NCBI RefSeq assembly: GCF_018603905.1
Contig: NZ_JAHFZZ010000004.1
Span: 186,001 to 250,000 of the forward strand
Direction of reading: 5' to 3'
Source of the DNA: Nonomuraea sp. NEAU-A123
Lineage (GTDB): Bacteria; Actinomycetota; Actinomycetes; Streptosporangiales; Streptosporangiaceae
DNA length: 64,000 nucleotides
In this document: in pieces, positions 27,333-37,356 of the stretch
Numbering within the stretch: the stretch's first letter is position 1
Layout of the letters: the number at the start of each line of letters is the position of its first letter
Notes under the pieces: generated by a model
Told to the model about the DNA's origin: nothing
The model's database searches: none
The model's input: the letters and a program-made list of their open reading frames with translations, nothing else
Position numbers and translations under genes: made by a program

Positions 27333-28352
27333 ATGACACCGGTCGAGGCGCTGCGCGAGATCGCCTTCCTGCTCGAACGGGCCGGCGAGCCCACCTACCG
27401 CGTACGCGCCTTCCGCAACGCCGCCGCCGTCGTCTCCGAGCTGCCCCACGACGAGCTGGTACGGCTGGCACGCGTGGGCGGCCTGACCGAGCTGCCGGGC
27501 ATCGGCAAGGTCACTGCCCTGGCGGTCACCGAGGCGCTGGACGGGGAGGTGCCCACGTACCTGCGCCGGATGCGCGCCACCGAGGGCGCCGACCTCGACG
27601 ACGAGACCGCGGCGCTCAGGGCGGCGCTCAAGGGCGACCTGCACAGCCACTCGGACTGGTCCGACGGCGGCTCGCCGATCGAGGAGATGGCCGAGGCGGC
27701 CGCGGCGCTCGGCCACGAGTACTGGGCGCTGACCGACCATTCGCCCCGCCTGACCGTGGCCAACGGACTGTCAGCCGACCGGCTCAGAAGGCAGCTCGAC
27801 CAGGTGGAACGGCTCAACGAGCGGTTCGCGCCGTTCAGGATCCTGACCGGCGTCGAGGTCGACATCAACCTCGACGGCACCCTCGACCAGGAGCCCGAGC
27901 TGCTGGAACGGCTCGACGTCGTGGTGGCCAGCGTGCACTCCAAGCTGCGGATGAGCGGCCATGAGATGACGCGGCGGATGGTGACGGCGATCGCGAACCC
28001 GCACGTGGACGTGCTCGGCCACTGCACGGGACGGGTCGTGCAGGCGGGCGGCCGGCGGGGCCGGGTCCGGCCGGAGTCGGACTTCGACGCCGAGCTGGTC
28101 TTCGAGGCGTGCCGCCGGTTCGGGGTGGCGGTCGAGATCAACTCGCGGCCCGACCGGCTCGACCCGCCGAAACGGCTGCTGCGGCTGGCCTACGAGATGG
28201 GCTGCGACTTCGCGATCGACTCCGACGCGCACGCGCCCGGCCAGCTCGACTGGCAGCGCCACGGCTGCGAGCGCGCCGCCCGGTGCGGCATCGAGACGGC
28301 GCGGATCGTCAACACCTGGCCGCTCGCCGATCTGCTGGCGCGTCGCGCCTGA
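27333..28352 (+). CDS. PHP-domain phosphoesterase with helix-hairpin-helix (PolX-like, no polymerase)
   Basis: 339 aa. The N-terminus carries a helix-hairpin-helix DNA-binding motif (LPGIGKVTALAV, about 52-63). The PHP domain begins at GDLHSHSDWSDGG and includes WALTDHSPR, GVEVDIN, VVASVHSK and FAIDSDAHAP, all metal ligands of the family. It equals the C-terminal part of bacterial PolX, which has 3'-5' exonuclease activity, but lacks the X-family nucleotidyltransferase. ATG 27333 is seven bases after TACGTA, so it may be leaderless. A DNA end-processing or phosphate-ester hydrolase role is likely. Confidence 0.87.
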   Translation: MTPVEALREIAFLLERAGEPTYRVRAFRNAAAVVSELPHDELVRLARVGGLTELPGIGKVTALAVTEALDGEVPTYLRRMRATEGADLDDETAALRAALKGDLHSHSDWSDGGSPIEEMAEAAAALGHEYWALTDHSPRLTVANGLSADRLRRQLDQVERLNERFAPFRILTGVEVDINLDGTLDQEPELLERLDVVVASVHSKLRMSGHEMTRRMVTAIANPHVDVLGHCTGRVVQAGGRRGRVRPESDFDAELVFEACRRFGVAVEINSRPDRLDPPKRLLRLAYEMGCDFAIDSDAHAPGQLDWQRHGCERAARCGIETARIVNTWPLADLLARRA

Positions 28353-28445
28353 ATTCTGTCGGCGCGTCACGCTTGAACCGGGATCGCCTGCCTGGTAAGG
28401 GCTTGGGGCGCGCGATTGTCGGTGGCGCGGCGTAACGTCGCGGGT

Positions 28446-29174
28446 GTGAACCGTACCGACCGGCTGTACGCGCTCGTCGAGGACCTGCGCGCGATCTCGC
28501 CACGCTGCCGTTCCGCCCGGGAGCTCGCCAAGCGGTTCGAGGTCAGTGCGCGCACGATCGAGCGTGATATCACCGCGCTGCAGGAGTCAGGGGTGCCGAT
28601 CTACGCCGAGCCGGGGCGCAAGGGCGGCTACGCGATCGACAAGAAGATGTCGCTGCCCCCGCTCAACTTCACCCCGGCCGAGGCGGTCGCCATCGCCGTG
28701 GCGCTGAGCCGGGCGGGCGACCAGCCCTTCGGCAGGCAGGCGCGCAGCGCGCTGCGCAAGGTGGTCGCGGCCATGCCGGGGCCGGAGGGCGAGCTGGCCA
28801 GGGAGCTGGCGCGACGGGTGCAGATGGTCGCCGAGCCGCCCGAGCCGGGTGCCGAGATCCAGCCGCTGGGCGCCGAGGGCATCTCCCGGGCGATCGAGGA
28901 GGCCCTGCTGCGCCGCCGCGTGCTCAGGCTCGACTACGCCGACGCGAAGGGGGCGCTGACCTCGCGCGACGTCGAGCCCGGGGTCTACCTGGGCGGTCGC
29001 GGCGGTTTCTGGTATCTCGTGGCGTGGTGCCGCCTGCGCGATGACGTGCGGGTCTTCCGGCTCGACCGGATCGCCGCGGCCTCGGTCACCGCCGAGCGCT
29101 GCCCCGACCGGCCGCTCGAAGGGTTCGCCCCCGACGTTCCGGAGATGATCGTGCACGGCACGATGCTCGATTAA
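28446..29174 (+). CDS. WYL-domain transcriptional regulator
   Basis: 242 aa. An N-terminal HTH_11/DeoR-like winged helix (NRTDRLYALVEDLRAISPRC, recognition helix FEVSARTIERDITALQ) is followed by the WYL ligand domain (LRLDYADAKG, then GGFWYLVAWCRLRDDVRVF). WYL domains bind nucleotides or oligonucleotides and act in DNA-damage and defence control. GTG 28446 has TAACGT seven bases upstream and no Shine-Dalgarno, so it is probably leaderless. It follows the PHP gene on the same strand. Confidence 0.88.
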   Translation: MNRTDRLYALVEDLRAISPRCRSARELAKRFEVSARTIERDITALQESGVPIYAEPGRKGGYAIDKKMSLPPLNFTPAEAVAIAVALSRAGDQPFGRQARSALRKVVAAMPGPEGELARELARRVQMVAEPPEPGAEIQPLGAEGISRAIEEALLRRRVLRLDYADAKGALTSRDVEPGVYLGGRGGFWYLVAWCRLRDDVRVFRLDRIAAASVTAERCPDRPLEGFAPDVPEMIVHGTMLD

Positions 29175-29251
29175 TCAATCGAAAACACCGACATAGGGTT
29201 GTCGCCTGGCCGTTAGATCGTTGTCCTGTTCGAGAAACAAGGGAGACGACT

Positions 29252-29611
29252 ATGGACAACACGGTTACCTGGTTCGAGGTCGCGACCGACGACCCCGAAG
29301 GTGCCCAGCAGTTTTACGGCGGGCTGTTCGGTTGGACGTTCGGTGCTTCCGAGGGCGGCCCGATCGACTACCGGATGATCGGCTATCCCGGTGGTGAGCA
29401 GCCCGGTGGTGGTCTCTACAACACCAAGGGCGAGCTCCCCGGCCACGCGATCTTCCACGTGCAGGTGGCCGACGTGGAGCAGAAGTGCCGTGAGACCGAG
29501 TCGCTCGGTGGCAAGGTGGTCACGAAGGTCATCGGTGATGGCGCGGGCACCGACTTCGCCTACCTTCAGGACGGCTCGGGCAACCTCTTCGGGATCTTCC
29601 ACCGCAGGTGA
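29252..29611 (+). CDS. VOC (glyoxalase/dioxygenase fold) protein
   Basis: 119 aa single VOC domain. NTVTWFEVATDDPEGAQQFY is the first beta-alpha-beta module, and the end LQDGSGNLFGIFHRR the last strand with the conserved metal-site Glu region replaced. The substrate is not predictable. GGGAG precedes ATG 29252. Confidence 0.85.
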   Translation: MDNTVTWFEVATDDPEGAQQFYGGLFGWTFGASEGGPIDYRMIGYPGGEQPGGGLYNTKGELPGHAIFHVQVADVEQKCRETESLGGKVVTKVIGDGAGTDFAYLQDGSGNLFGIFHRR

Positions 29612-29762
29612 CCCGGCCGAGCGTGCACCCAGGAAGGCACCTTCCCCGCTGACCGGGCACGCGCGCGAGCCGCTCCGGCGAGCGGTCACCCGCCCTGGAC
29701 ACGCTGCCGACCGCCGAGTGGCGGCGCGTCCAGGGCCTCACTCCGTCATAGGGCCTCACCCG

Positions 29763-30506
29763 TCATAGCGAGGCGGCCGTCAGCCAGCGGTCCAGGAAGG
29801 CGCGGTCGCCGTGGACGGTCAGCGTGTCGGGGGAGCGCCTGCCGTACAACATGAGCAGCAGGTCGCTCACCGGGGCCTGGACCGCGACGTCGCCCTTCGC
29901 GTGGCCCCGCGCCCAGGTGATCAGGCCCGCCGGGCCCTGGGTGAGGGTCCATTCGCCGTCGGCGTCGCCGGCGTGGAGGTGGATCGTGGCCCCCTCCGCG
30001 CCGAGCTCCGCCAGCTGCTTGGTGACCCAGGAGGCGTGCGGCAGGAAGTCCAGGAGCTCCTCGATCCCGTCGATTGCGACCGGCGCGGCGACGACGGGCT
30101 CCACGCGGGCCGCGAGCTCGGCGTCACAGCGGTGGACGACCAGCTCGAGCACCATCCGCCGGGCCCACCAGCTCGCGCGCCGGTCGTCGCCCCAGGTCCA
30201 GACTGGCGTGTCCGGGTCCGTCGCCCGCAGCGTGGCGACCAGCTCCCGCGCGCCCGCCACCAGCCAGGCCGGATCGCCGCGCTGCCCCTCGGCCAGGCCG
30301 TTGGGCACCTGGCGGGGCCAGATCGGCTCCTGCCGCCGCGTCTCCACGATGTGGGCCACCCACCGGTGCAGGGAGCCGACGTGCGTGATCAGGTCCGCCA
30401 GGGTCCAGCCGGGGCAGGGCGGCACCGGGGTACCGGGATCGGCGCCGGTGGCCAGCTCGGCCAGCCGGGCGGTCTCGAGCTCCATTTGTGAGCAATAGTC
30501 CGTCAC
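29763..30506 (-). CDS. Maleylpyruvate isomerase family mycothiol-dependent enzyme
   Basis: 247 aa. MDMPI_N/DinB-like four-helix N-terminus (PCPGWTLADLITHVGSLHRW with the metal His) and an MDMPI C-terminal SCP2-like domain. The second and third metal ligands lie in MVLELVVHRCDAELA. The family uses mycothiol as thiol cofactor; the substrate is unknown. GTG 30506 lies seven bases after TAGGCT, again a leaderless arrangement. Confidence 0.85.
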   Translation of the reverse strand: MTDYCSQMELETARLAELATGADPGTPVPPCPGWTLADLITHVGSLHRWVAHIVETRRQEPIWPRQVPNGLAEGQRGDPAWLVAGARELVATLRATDPDTPVWTWGDDRRASWWARRMVLELVVHRCDAELAARVEPVVAAPVAIDGIEELLDFLPHASWVTKQLAELGAEGATIHLHAGDADGEWTLTQGPAGLITWARGHAKGDVAVQAPVSDLLLMLYGRRSPDTLTVHGDRAFLDRWLTAASL

Positions 30507-30521
30507 GCGACCGAGCCTAGA

Positions 30522-32030
30522 TCAGACCGCCTTGCAGGAGGCACCCTTCTCGGGCACCTTGCCGGCCAGCAGGTAGGAGTCGACGAACCGCTTGACGCAC
30601 TTGTTGCCCGACAGGTACGAGCCGTGCCCCTCGCCCTCGTAGGTGACCAGCGTGGCCGTCTTGAGCTGCGCGGTCAGCTTGGGCGCCCACTCGTACGGGG
30701 TGGCCGGGTCGCCCTTGCCGCCCACCACCACGATCGGCCCCGAGCCCGTCGCGTCGACGTGCCTGGCCTCATCGCTGCCCTTGACCGGCCAGACGCTGCA
30801 CAGCCCGCCCGCGCCCTCGCTGCCGAACAGCGGCGACACCTTCACGGCCGCGTCCTCGGTGCGCCGCAGCGTGGCCTGGTCGGGCCGCTCGGAGGTGTCG
30901 ACGCAGGTGATCGCCGGGAAGCTGGTCATCTGCGTGGAGTACGTGCCCTCCGGCGACCTGCCGGTGTAGGAGTCGGCCAGGTAGAGCAGAGCCTGCCCCT
31001 GGCCCTTGAGCGCCGCGCCGAGCGCGTTGCCCAGGAACGGCCAGGCGAACTGCGAGTAGAGGGCGGCGGCGACGCCGGTGGAGGCCAGGCCCTGGGTGAG
31101 GTCCCGATCGCCGACCTTGAGCGGCTTGGCGGCGAGCCTGCTCATCAGGCGGTCGACGTTCGCGCTGGCCGTCGCCACGTCCTTGCCGACCTCGCAGTTG
31201 TCCTTGACGCAGTCCTTCAGGAAGCTCTCGTACGCCTGCTGGAAGCCGCGGGTCTGGGCCAGCGTGCGCTGCTCGAACGTGACCGTGGGGTCGAGCGGCG
31301 CGTCGAGCACCGTACGGCCGACCTTCTTGGGGAACTCGGTGGCGTAGACCGCGCCGAGCTGCGTGCCGTACGACATGCCGAAGTAGTTGAGCTTCGCGTC
31401 GCCCACCGCGGCGCGCAGCCGGTCCATGTCGCGGGCGGCGTTGACCGTGCCGATGTACGGCAGGATCTTGCCGGAGTCCTTCTCGCAGAGCTCGGCGAAC
31501 TCCTTGTTGGCCGCGTCGCCCTTCTCACGGACCTGCTCGGTGTCGGGCAGCGTGTCGAGGGACACGAACTTGTCCATTTCCGCGCCGTCGCCGCACCGCA
31601 CCCCCGAGCTCCGCTCGACGCCGCGCGGGTCGAAGCTGACCAGGTCATAGCGGGTACGCAGGCTGGTGAGCGACTTGGCGGCCTGGTCGAGGGTGTCGAC
31701 GCCGGAGCCGCCCGGACCGCCGAAGTTGAACACCAGCGAGCCCAGCCGCTTGCTCTGGTCGGTGGCGGGGAGCTTGATGAGCGCGATCTCGATCTTGTCG
31801 CCATTGGGTTCGGCGTAGTCGAGGGGCACGGCCAGCTTCCCGCAACGCACGGAGGTGTCCTGCCTGGCCGGTTTCTGGCCGTTGGGTCGTTTGATGTCCG
31901 TGCACGGTCCCCAGGCGATCTGCTGGGCGGCGCCGACATCCCCGTCGACGGCCGGCTTCGCCGGTGCGCTCATGCAGGCGGCGGCCGTTGTGGCCAGCGT
32001 GACAGCGGCTAGGACGCGTCGCAATTCCAT
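30522..32030 (-). CDS. Secreted alpha/beta-hydrolase peptidase (tripeptidyl aminopeptidase type)
   Basis: 502 aa. Signal peptide with Cys at about residue 19 (TTAAACMSAPAK), a possible but imperfect lipobox. Alpha/beta-hydrolase of the SlpD/SlpE tripeptidyl-aminopeptidase class: oxyanion region FNFGGPGGSG, nucleophile YFGMSYGTQLGA, Asp in VVGGKGDPATPYEWA and His in YEGEGHGSYL. It probably trims peptides outside the cell or at the membrane face. It ends with a C-terminal Cys (KGASCKAV) that may pair with an internal Cys. Confidence 0.88.
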   Translation of the reverse strand: MELRRVLAAVTLATTAAACMSAPAKPAVDGDVGAAQQIAWGPCTDIKRPNGQKPARQDTSVRCGKLAVPLDYAEPNGDKIEIALIKLPATDQSKRLGSLVFNFGGPGGSGVDTLDQAAKSLTSLRTRYDLVSFDPRGVERSSGVRCGDGAEMDKFVSLDTLPDTEQVREKGDAANKEFAELCEKDSGKILPYIGTVNAARDMDRLRAAVGDAKLNYFGMSYGTQLGAVYATEFPKKVGRTVLDAPLDPTVTFEQRTLAQTRGFQQAYESFLKDCVKDNCEVGKDVATASANVDRLMSRLAAKPLKVGDRDLTQGLASTGVAAALYSQFAWPFLGNALGAALKGQGQALLYLADSYTGRSPEGTYSTQMTSFPAITCVDTSERPDQATLRRTEDAAVKVSPLFGSEGAGGLCSVWPVKGSDEARHVDATGSGPIVVVGGKGDPATPYEWAPKLTAQLKTATLVTYEGEGHGSYLSGNKCVKRFVDSYLLAGKVPEKGASCKAV

Positions 32031-32137
32031 CTCCCCCTCGGACTCTCAGGGGGAAGTTTTCCCCACAATACGCGAGTCCGTACCAACGGAGCGAGGTGGC
32101 ACGTACCCCTCTCCAGCGTGTCGGCCAGAAAGGGCGA

Positions 32138-32167
32138 CGCCCTCGCGGAAGATCTTCCGCGAGGGCG
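32138..32167 (-). terminator. aceE terminator
   Basis: A 15-bp arm, CGCCCTCGCGGAAGA, is followed at once by its exact reverse complement. On the minus strand it lies 21 bp after the aceE stop and is followed within eight bases by a short T run. Confidence 0.75.
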
Positions 32168-32187
32168 CCGTCGTTGTCGTGGTGCGC

Positions 32188-34935
32188 TCAGACGCCCATC
32201 GACTGGGTGTCGTTGCTCTCCGCGCCACCGGCCTCGGTCACGCCGTTCTTGAGGTGGTAGCGGGCGATCGCCTCGCGCAGCACCTCGCCGTCGAGCTCAC
32301 CGCGCTTGACCAGGCTGGTCAGCACGGCCAGCGTGATCGACGCGGCGTCGACGTGGAAGTGGCGGCGCAGCGCCGACCGGGTGTCGGACAGGCCGAACCC
32401 GTCGGTGCCCAGCGAGGACCAGTCACCCGGCACCCACTGCGCGATCTGGTCCTGCACGGCCTTCATGTAGTCGCTGACGCCCACGAACGGGCCGCTGGCC
32501 TGCGAGAGGGCCTGGGTGACGTACGGCACGCGCGGCTCGGCGTCGGGGTTGAGGAGGTTGTGCTCCTCGCACTCCAGGGCGTCGCGGCGCAGCTCGGTCC
32601 AGGAGGTCGCCGACCACACGTCGGCCGACACGCCCCAGTCCTCGGCCAGCAGCCGCTGGGCCTCGACGGCCCACGGCCCCGCTACGCCCGACGACAGGAT
32701 GTTGGCCTTCGGCCCCTGCGTCCGCGGGCTCTCGGCGAACCGGTAGAGGCCCTTGAGCAGGCCCTGCACGTCGAGGTCCGCGGGCTGCGGGGGCTGCGTG
32801 TAGGGCTCGTTGTAGATGGTCAGGTAGTAGAAGACGTTCTCCTGCGCCTCGCCGTACATCCTGCGCAGGCCGTCCTTGACGATGTGCGCGACCTCGAAGG
32901 CCCACGACGGGTCGTAGGAGACCGCGGCCGGGTTCGTCGAGGCGATGAGCGGCGTGTGGCCGTCCTCATGCTGCAGGCCCTCGCCGTTGAGCGTGGTGCG
33001 GCCGGCCGTCGCGCCGAGCAGGAAGCCGCGGCCCATCTGGTCGGCCATCTGCCACATCTGGTCGCCGGTGCGCTGCCAGCCGAACATCGAGTAGAAGATG
33101 TAGATCGGGATCATGTGCTCGCCGTGCGTGGCGTAGGCCGTGCCCGCCGCGATCGCCGAGGCCATCGAGCCCGACTCGGTGATGCCCTCGTGCAGGATCT
33201 GGCCCTGGACGGCCTCTTTGTACGACAGCAGCAGCTCCCTGTCGACGGCCTCGTACGTCTGGCCGTGCGGGGAGTAGATCTTCGCCGTCGGGAACATCGC
33301 GTCGAGGCCGAACGTACGGGCCTCGTCGGGGATGATCGGCACGAACCGGTGGCCGATCTCCTTGTCGCGCATCAGGTCCTTCAGCAGGCGGACGAAGGCC
33401 ATCGTGGTGGCCACCTGCTGCTTGCCCGATCCCTTGCCGAACTGCTCGTAGACGTTGTCAGCGGGCAGCTTGACCGGCTTGGCGCGCGTGACGCGCTTGG
33501 GCAGCACGCCGCCCATGGCCGCGCGGCGCTCCTTCATGTACTCGATCTCGGGGTCGTTCTCGCCCGGATGGAAGTACGGGGGCAGCTCGCCTTCGAGCGC
33601 GGAGTCGGGGATCGGCAGGTAGAGCCGGTCGCGGAACTCCTTCAGCTCGGCCTTGGTGAGCTTCTTCATCTGGTGGGTGGCGTTGCGCGCCTCGAAGTCC
33701 TTGCCGAGCGTCCAGCCCTTGATGGTCTGGGCCAGGATGACCGTTGGCTGGCCGACGTGCTCGCGGGCCGCCTTGAACGCCGCGTAGACCTTGCGGTAGT
33801 CGTGGCCGCCGCGCGACAGCTTGCGGATGTCGTCGTCGGACAGGTGCTCGACCATCTTGCGCAGGCGCGGGTCGCCGCCGAAGAAGTTGTCCCGGATGTA
33901 GCCGCCGGACTCCACGGAGTAGGTCTGGAACTGGCCGTCGGGCGTGGTGTTCATCTGGTTGACCAGCACGCCGTCGACGTCGGCCGCCAGCAGCGGGTCC
34001 CAGTCGCGGCCCCAGACGACCTTGATGACGTTCCAGCCGGCGCCGCGGAAGTAGGACTCCAGCTCCTGGATGATCTTGCCGTTGCCGCGTACCGGGCCGT
34101 CGAGCCGCTGCAGGTTGCAGTTGATGACGAACGTGAGGTTGTCGAGCTCCTCGCGGGCGGCCAGGCCGATCGCGCCGAGCGACTCGGGCTCGTCCATCTC
34201 GCCGTCGCCCAGGAACGCCCACACATGGCTGCGGCTGGTGTCCTTGAGCTGGCGGTTGAGCAGGTAGCGGTTGAACCGCGCCTGGTAGATCGCCCCGATC
34301 GGCCCCAGGCCCATCGAGACGGTCGGGAACTCCCAGAAGTCGGGCATGAGCCGCGGGTGCGGGTAGGAGGGCAGGCCGTGGAAGCCGTGCGACAGCTCCT
34401 GCCGGAACGCGTCGAGCTGCGCCTCGTTGAGGCGGCCCTCCAGGTAGGCGCGGGCGTAGATGCCCGGCGCGGCGTGGCCCTGGAAGAAGACCTGGTCGCC
34501 CGACTCGCCGTGGTCCTTGCCGCGGAAGAAGTGGTTGAAGCCCACCTCGTACAGGGACGCGGCCGAGGCGTAGGTGGCGATGTGGCCGCCGACGTTGGTG
34601 CGCGCGTTGGCGCGGGACACCATGATCGCGGCGTTCCAGCGGATGTAGGCGCGGATCCGCCGCTCGACGTGCTCGTCGCCGGGGAACCAGGGCTCACGCT
34701 CCGGCGGGATCGTGTTGATGTAGTCGGTGCTGCGCAGGCCCGGCACGCCGACCTGGTGCTCGCGAGCCCGCTCCAGCATGCGGAGCATGAGGTAGCGGGC
34801 TCTGCTGCGGCCCTCCGTCTTGACCACATTGTCGAGGGACTCGAGCCACTCGTTGGTCTCACTGGGGTCGACATCAGGCAGTTGGCTGGGTAGGCCGTCG
34901 CTGATGATCGAGAATCGCTGGCGTCCGGAAGCCAC
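32188..34935 (-). CDS. aceE: Pyruvate dehydrogenase E1 component, homodimeric
   Basis: 915 aa from GTG 34935 (GGAAGG upstream; a longer ATG start at 35013 reads non-conserved residues). ThDP-binding motif [10 protein letters not shown] through INCNLQ, and the family block [20 protein letters not shown]. It decarboxylates pyruvate and passes the acetyl unit to the E2 lipoyl subunit. E2 and E3 genes are not here, as usual in actinomycetes where aceE stands alone. Confidence 0.95.
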   Translation of the reverse strand: MASGRQRFSIISDGLPSQLPDVDPSETNEWLESLDNVVKTEGRSRARYLMLRMLERAREHQVGVPGLRSTDYINTIPPEREPWFPGDEHVERRIRAYIRWNAAIMVSRANARTNVGGHIATYASAASLYEVGFNHFFRGKDHGESGDQVFFQGHAAPGIYARAYLEGRLNEAQLDAFRQELSHGFHGLPSYPHPRLMPDFWEFPTVSMGLGPIGAIYQARFNRYLLNRQLKDTSRSHVWAFLGDGEMDEPESLGAIGLAAREELDNLTFVINCNLQRLDGPVRGNGKIIQELESYFRGAGWNVIKVVWGRDWDPLLAADVDGVLVNQMNTTPDGQFQTYSVESGGYIRDNFFGGDPRLRKMVEHLSDDDIRKLSRGGHDYRKVYAAFKAAREHVGQPTVILAQTIKGWTLGKDFEARNATHQMKKLTKAELKEFRDRLYLPIPDSALEGELPPYFHPGENDPEIEYMKERRAAMGGVLPKRVTRAKPVKLPADNVYEQFGKGSGKQQVATTMAFVRLLKDLMRDKEIGHRFVPIIPDEARTFGLDAMFPTAKIYSPHGQTYEAVDRELLLSYKEAVQGQILHEGITESGSMASAIAAGTAYATHGEHMIPIYIFYSMFGWQRTGDQMWQMADQMGRGFLLGATAGRTTLNGEGLQHEDGHTPLIASTNPAAVSYDPSWAFEVAHIVKDGLRRMYGEAQENVFYYLTIYNEPYTQPPQPADLDVQGLLKGLYRFAESPRTQGPKANILSSGVAGPWAVEAQRLLAEDWGVSADVWSATSWTELRRDALECEEHNLLNPDAEPRVPYVTQALSQASGPFVGVSDYMKAVQDQIAQWVPGDWSSLGTDGFGLSDTRSALRRHFHVDAASITLAVLTSLVKRGELDGEVLREAIARYHLKNGVTEAGGAESNDTQSMGV

Positions 34936-35324
34936 TGGGTCTCGCCTTCCGAGGATGACTGATGTCTGGTCTGGGTCGCCTTCCATCCTGGTCGCTTGCC
35001 GTAGAAAGTGCATCTCTACTGGCGGGTAACCAGGGTGTCCCTGCTGGCAGGGTCACGATCGGTGGCCTAGACCACCGATGGTAGGACGAATCCCGGGCCA
35101 AGGTTACAGGCGGCGGCCAATTTAACAAGTACGGAAAAGCTACGAAATTTCGCCGTGCACGTCTTGAGAGTGTCCCCGACGGGAGATGGCGGCACTCGCG
35201 CGGGGGCGATCGGGCGGGGGCGCGAGGGTGCACTGTAACGGTTCGGTCATGATTCTCCCTCCGCCTTCAGAGGGAGGCGGATATGCCTCTTTCCGTACGG
35301 GCGTCCGCGTACGAGTGTGGAGGT
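34936..35324. other. Intergenic stretch between divergent aceE and DUF1918 genes
   Basis: No gene seen in these 389 bp. It includes an AT-rich patch at 35110-35160 (AATTTAACAAGTACGG, then CTACGAAATTTCG) about 180-220 bp upstream of aceE. There is also an inverted repeat CTCCCTCCGCC / GGGAGGCGG around 35252-35278 upstream of DUF1918. Promoters for both genes must lie here. Confidence 0.5.
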
Positions 35325-35507
35325 ATGAACGCGACGATAGGCGATCGGCTCCTGGTGCACGGCAACACCGTCGGTGAGCGGGACCGCAACGGGATCATCA
35401 TCGAGGTCAAGGGATCCGACGGCGGACCCCCGTACATCGTTCGGTTCGACGACGGGCACACAGGCCTGGTGTTTCCCGGCCCCGATGCGGTCGTCGTACC
35501 TAAGTAG
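35325..35507 (+). CDS. DUF1918 protein
   Basis: 60 aa single SH3-like beta barrel. MNATIGDRLLVHGNTVGERD and IVRFDDGHTGLVFPGPDA are the conserved DUF1918 blocks. GGAGGT precedes ATG 35325. Function unknown. Confidence 0.88.
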   Translation: MNATIGDRLLVHGNTVGERDRNGIIIEVKGSDGGPPYIVRFDDGHTGLVFPGPDAVVVPK

Positions 35508-35516
35508 GATTCGTGT

Positions 35517-35924
35517 GTGAGATCTCAGCTCATCTCCGTGGCCACGGGTTCACGGGAGACGGTGCACGACATCACCTCGGAATGCGCGGACTTCGTGCGG
35601 GCTCTGGGGGAAGACGGGCTGCTGCACGTCTTCGTCCCGCACGCGACCGCCGGGGTCGCACTGATCGAACTGGGGTCGGGCAGCGATGACGATCTCGTCG
35701 CCGCCTTGCGCGACCTGCTACCGGCCGACGACAGGTGGCGTCACGCCCACGGGTCGCCCGGTCACGGCAGGTCACATGTCATGCCCGCGCTCATTCCGCC
35801 GTACGCGACCATCCCCGTGCTTGGCGGGCGGCTGGCGCTGGGCACCTGGCAGTCCATCGCACTCGTCGACCTCAACGTCGACAACCCGCAACGCCAGGTA
35901 CGCCTGTCGTTTTTGTCAGATTGA
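35517..35924 (+). CDS. YjbQ / UPF0047 family protein
   Basis: 135 aa, the full length of the UPF0047 family (secondary thiamine-phosphate synthase activity has been reported for some members). Signature blocks: VFVPHATAGVALIE and HAHGSPGHGRSHVMPALI, with LALGTWQSIALVDLN near the end. GTG 35517 lies six bases after TAGGAT with no Shine-Dalgarno. The gene follows DUF1918 by nine bases. Confidence 0.88.
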   Translation: MRSQLISVATGSRETVHDITSECADFVRALGEDGLLHVFVPHATAGVALIELGSGSDDDLVAALRDLLPADDRWRHAHGSPGHGRSHVMPALIPPYATIPVLGGRLALGTWQSIALVDLNVDNPQRQVRLSFLSD

Positions 35925-36041
35925 TTCAGGCCGTCTGCGGCCGTACCCGTGGCGACCGTTGACGACTAAGGGTCACAGCGTGTGGACTGTCCCGAAGCGA
36001 TAAACCGCATATGCGGGGCCACTCAAGCAGGAGGGATAAAC

Positions 36042-36470
36042 GTGAGCGCGACCGCGGGTCAGGCGCAAAGTGAGCGCGGCCTGGCCGAACGGCTCGGCCT
36101 CAAGCCGGGTCAGGTGGTGCAGGAGATCGGTTGGGACGAGGACGTCGACGACGAGCTTCGCGACTCCATCGAGGACCTGACCGGTAACGAGTTGCTGGAT
36201 GAGGAGACCGACGACGTCGTCGACGTGGTGCTGCTGTGGTGGCGCGACGGCGACGGGGATCTCTTCGACGTCCTCACCAACGCCATGCGAGCTCTCGCCG
36301 AAGCCGGCCAGATCTGGCTGCTGACTCCCAAGGCCGGGCGCGACGGCCATGTGGAGCCGAGCGACATCGGGGAGGATGCCGCTACCGCGGGTCTCTCGCA
36401 GACCAGCAGCATCTCCGCCGCGCCTGATTGGTCAGGGACCAGATTGGTCTCGCCGAAGGGCCGACGCTAG
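36042..36470 (+). CDS. DUF3052 family protein
   Basis: 142 aa from GTG 36042, with AGGAGG upstream. [20 protein letters not shown] and [19 protein letters not shown] are the conserved actinobacterial DUF3052 blocks. The protein is very acidic in the middle. In this order (aceE divergent, DUF3052, peroxiredoxin) it is common in actinomycetes. Function unknown. Confidence 0.88.
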   Translation: MSATAGQAQSERGLAERLGLKPGQVVQEIGWDEDVDDELRDSIEDLTGNELLDEETDDVVDVVLLWWRDGDGDLFDVLTNAMRALAEAGQIWLLTPKAGRDGHVEPSDIGEDAATAGLSQTSSISAAPDWSGTRLVSPKGRR

Positions 36471-36507
36471 GGAGCCTGAGCGCCTGCCATGCGGCAGGAT
36501 GGCGTGT

Positions 36508-36960
36508 GTGAACGAACGTCCTGCCGAGGTCGGCGCCCTTGCTCCAGACTTCGAACTGCGGGACCAGCACGGCACTCCGGTGAAGCTGTCAGACTTCCGG
36601 GGGAGGAAGGTCGTGCTGGTCTTCTATCCGCTTGCCTTCAGCGGCGTGTGCCATCAGGAGCTGTCGGCGCTGCGTTATTTCCATGTCGACGCGCAGCTCC
36701 TCACCGTCTCGGTCGACTCCCTGTACACGCATCGTGCCTGGGCGGATCGGGAGGGTTACGAATTCCCTCTACTCTCCGATTTCTGGCCACATGGACAGGT
36801 CGCGCGGGCGTACGGTGTGTTCGATGACGAGAAGGGGGTCTCTCTGCGGGGGACCTTCATCATCGACGGCGCGGGCGTGATCCGGTGGTCGGTGGTCAAT
36901 CCGGCCAGCAAGGCGCGTGACGTCGCCGACTATGTCAAGGCACTCGCCGACATTTCTTAA
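36508..36960 (+). CDS. Peroxiredoxin, AhpE/1-Cys-like
   Basis: 150 aa. The peroxidatic Cys48 is in [14 protein letters not shown], matching the PxxxTxxC motif with Ser for Thr. No other Cys exists with this start, so it is a 1-Cys enzyme needing an external thiol (mycothiol/mycoredoxin is likely in actinomycetes). GTG 36508 lies seven bases after CAGGAT; ATG 36499 is a three-codon longer alternative. It reduces peroxides in the cytosol and is followed by the zinc-ribbon gene after 11 bases. Confidence 0.88.
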   Translation: MNERPAEVGALAPDFELRDQHGTPVKLSDFRGRKVVLVFYPLAFSGVCHQELSALRYFHVDAQLLTVSVDSLYTHRAWADREGYEFPLLSDFWPHGQVARAYGVFDDEKGVSLRGTFIIDGAGVIRWSVVNPASKARDVADYVKALADIS

Positions 36961-36971
36961 CGGAGGAAACG

Positions 36972-37298
36972 ATGCCCTGCTACCGCTGCGGGGCCCGGCA
37001 GACGGACCCCGTCCGTGGCGCCAGCCCGTGGAAGCGGGGGGTTCGCCGTGAGACCCAGGTGCTCATCTGCCCGGACTGTCAACGGCTGCACGACCTCGAC
37101 CTCGAGGCCTGCGGCACGTGCGGGTCCACGACGCTGATCTGCCGGCTGGGCGAGGTGGAGTGCAGAGCCTGCGGGTCCGTACGACTGGCACGGGCGGACG
37201 CGTTCGTGGGATCGGACGCGATGGCGGGGTCGGGCGCCCCGCCCGGGCTGTCGGCCGAGGTCGAGGCGGCACTGAATCGGGTGCTCGGCCGGGCCTGA
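36972..37298 (+). CDS. Small zinc-ribbon protein
   Basis: 108 aa. Four CxxC pairs are visible: MPCYRCG, ICPDCQ, ACGTCGS and ECRACGS, which form two zinc ribbons. The last 35 residues are Gly/Ala-rich and end in a helix (VEAALNRVLGRA). GGAGG precedes ATG 36972. Co-transcribed with the peroxiredoxin. Not a named family that I recognise; binding to nucleic acid or protein is possible. Confidence 0.82.
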   Translation: MPCYRCGARQTDPVRGASPWKRGVRRETQVLICPDCQRLHDLDLEACGTCGSTTLICRLGEVECRACGSVRLARADAFVGSDAMAGSGAPPGLSAEVEAALNRVLGRA

Positions 37299-37356
37299 CC
37301 CGGGGTGGCTGTCTCAGCTTTCCGGACATTTGCTGAGCTGCGCTATCGTCTGCTGC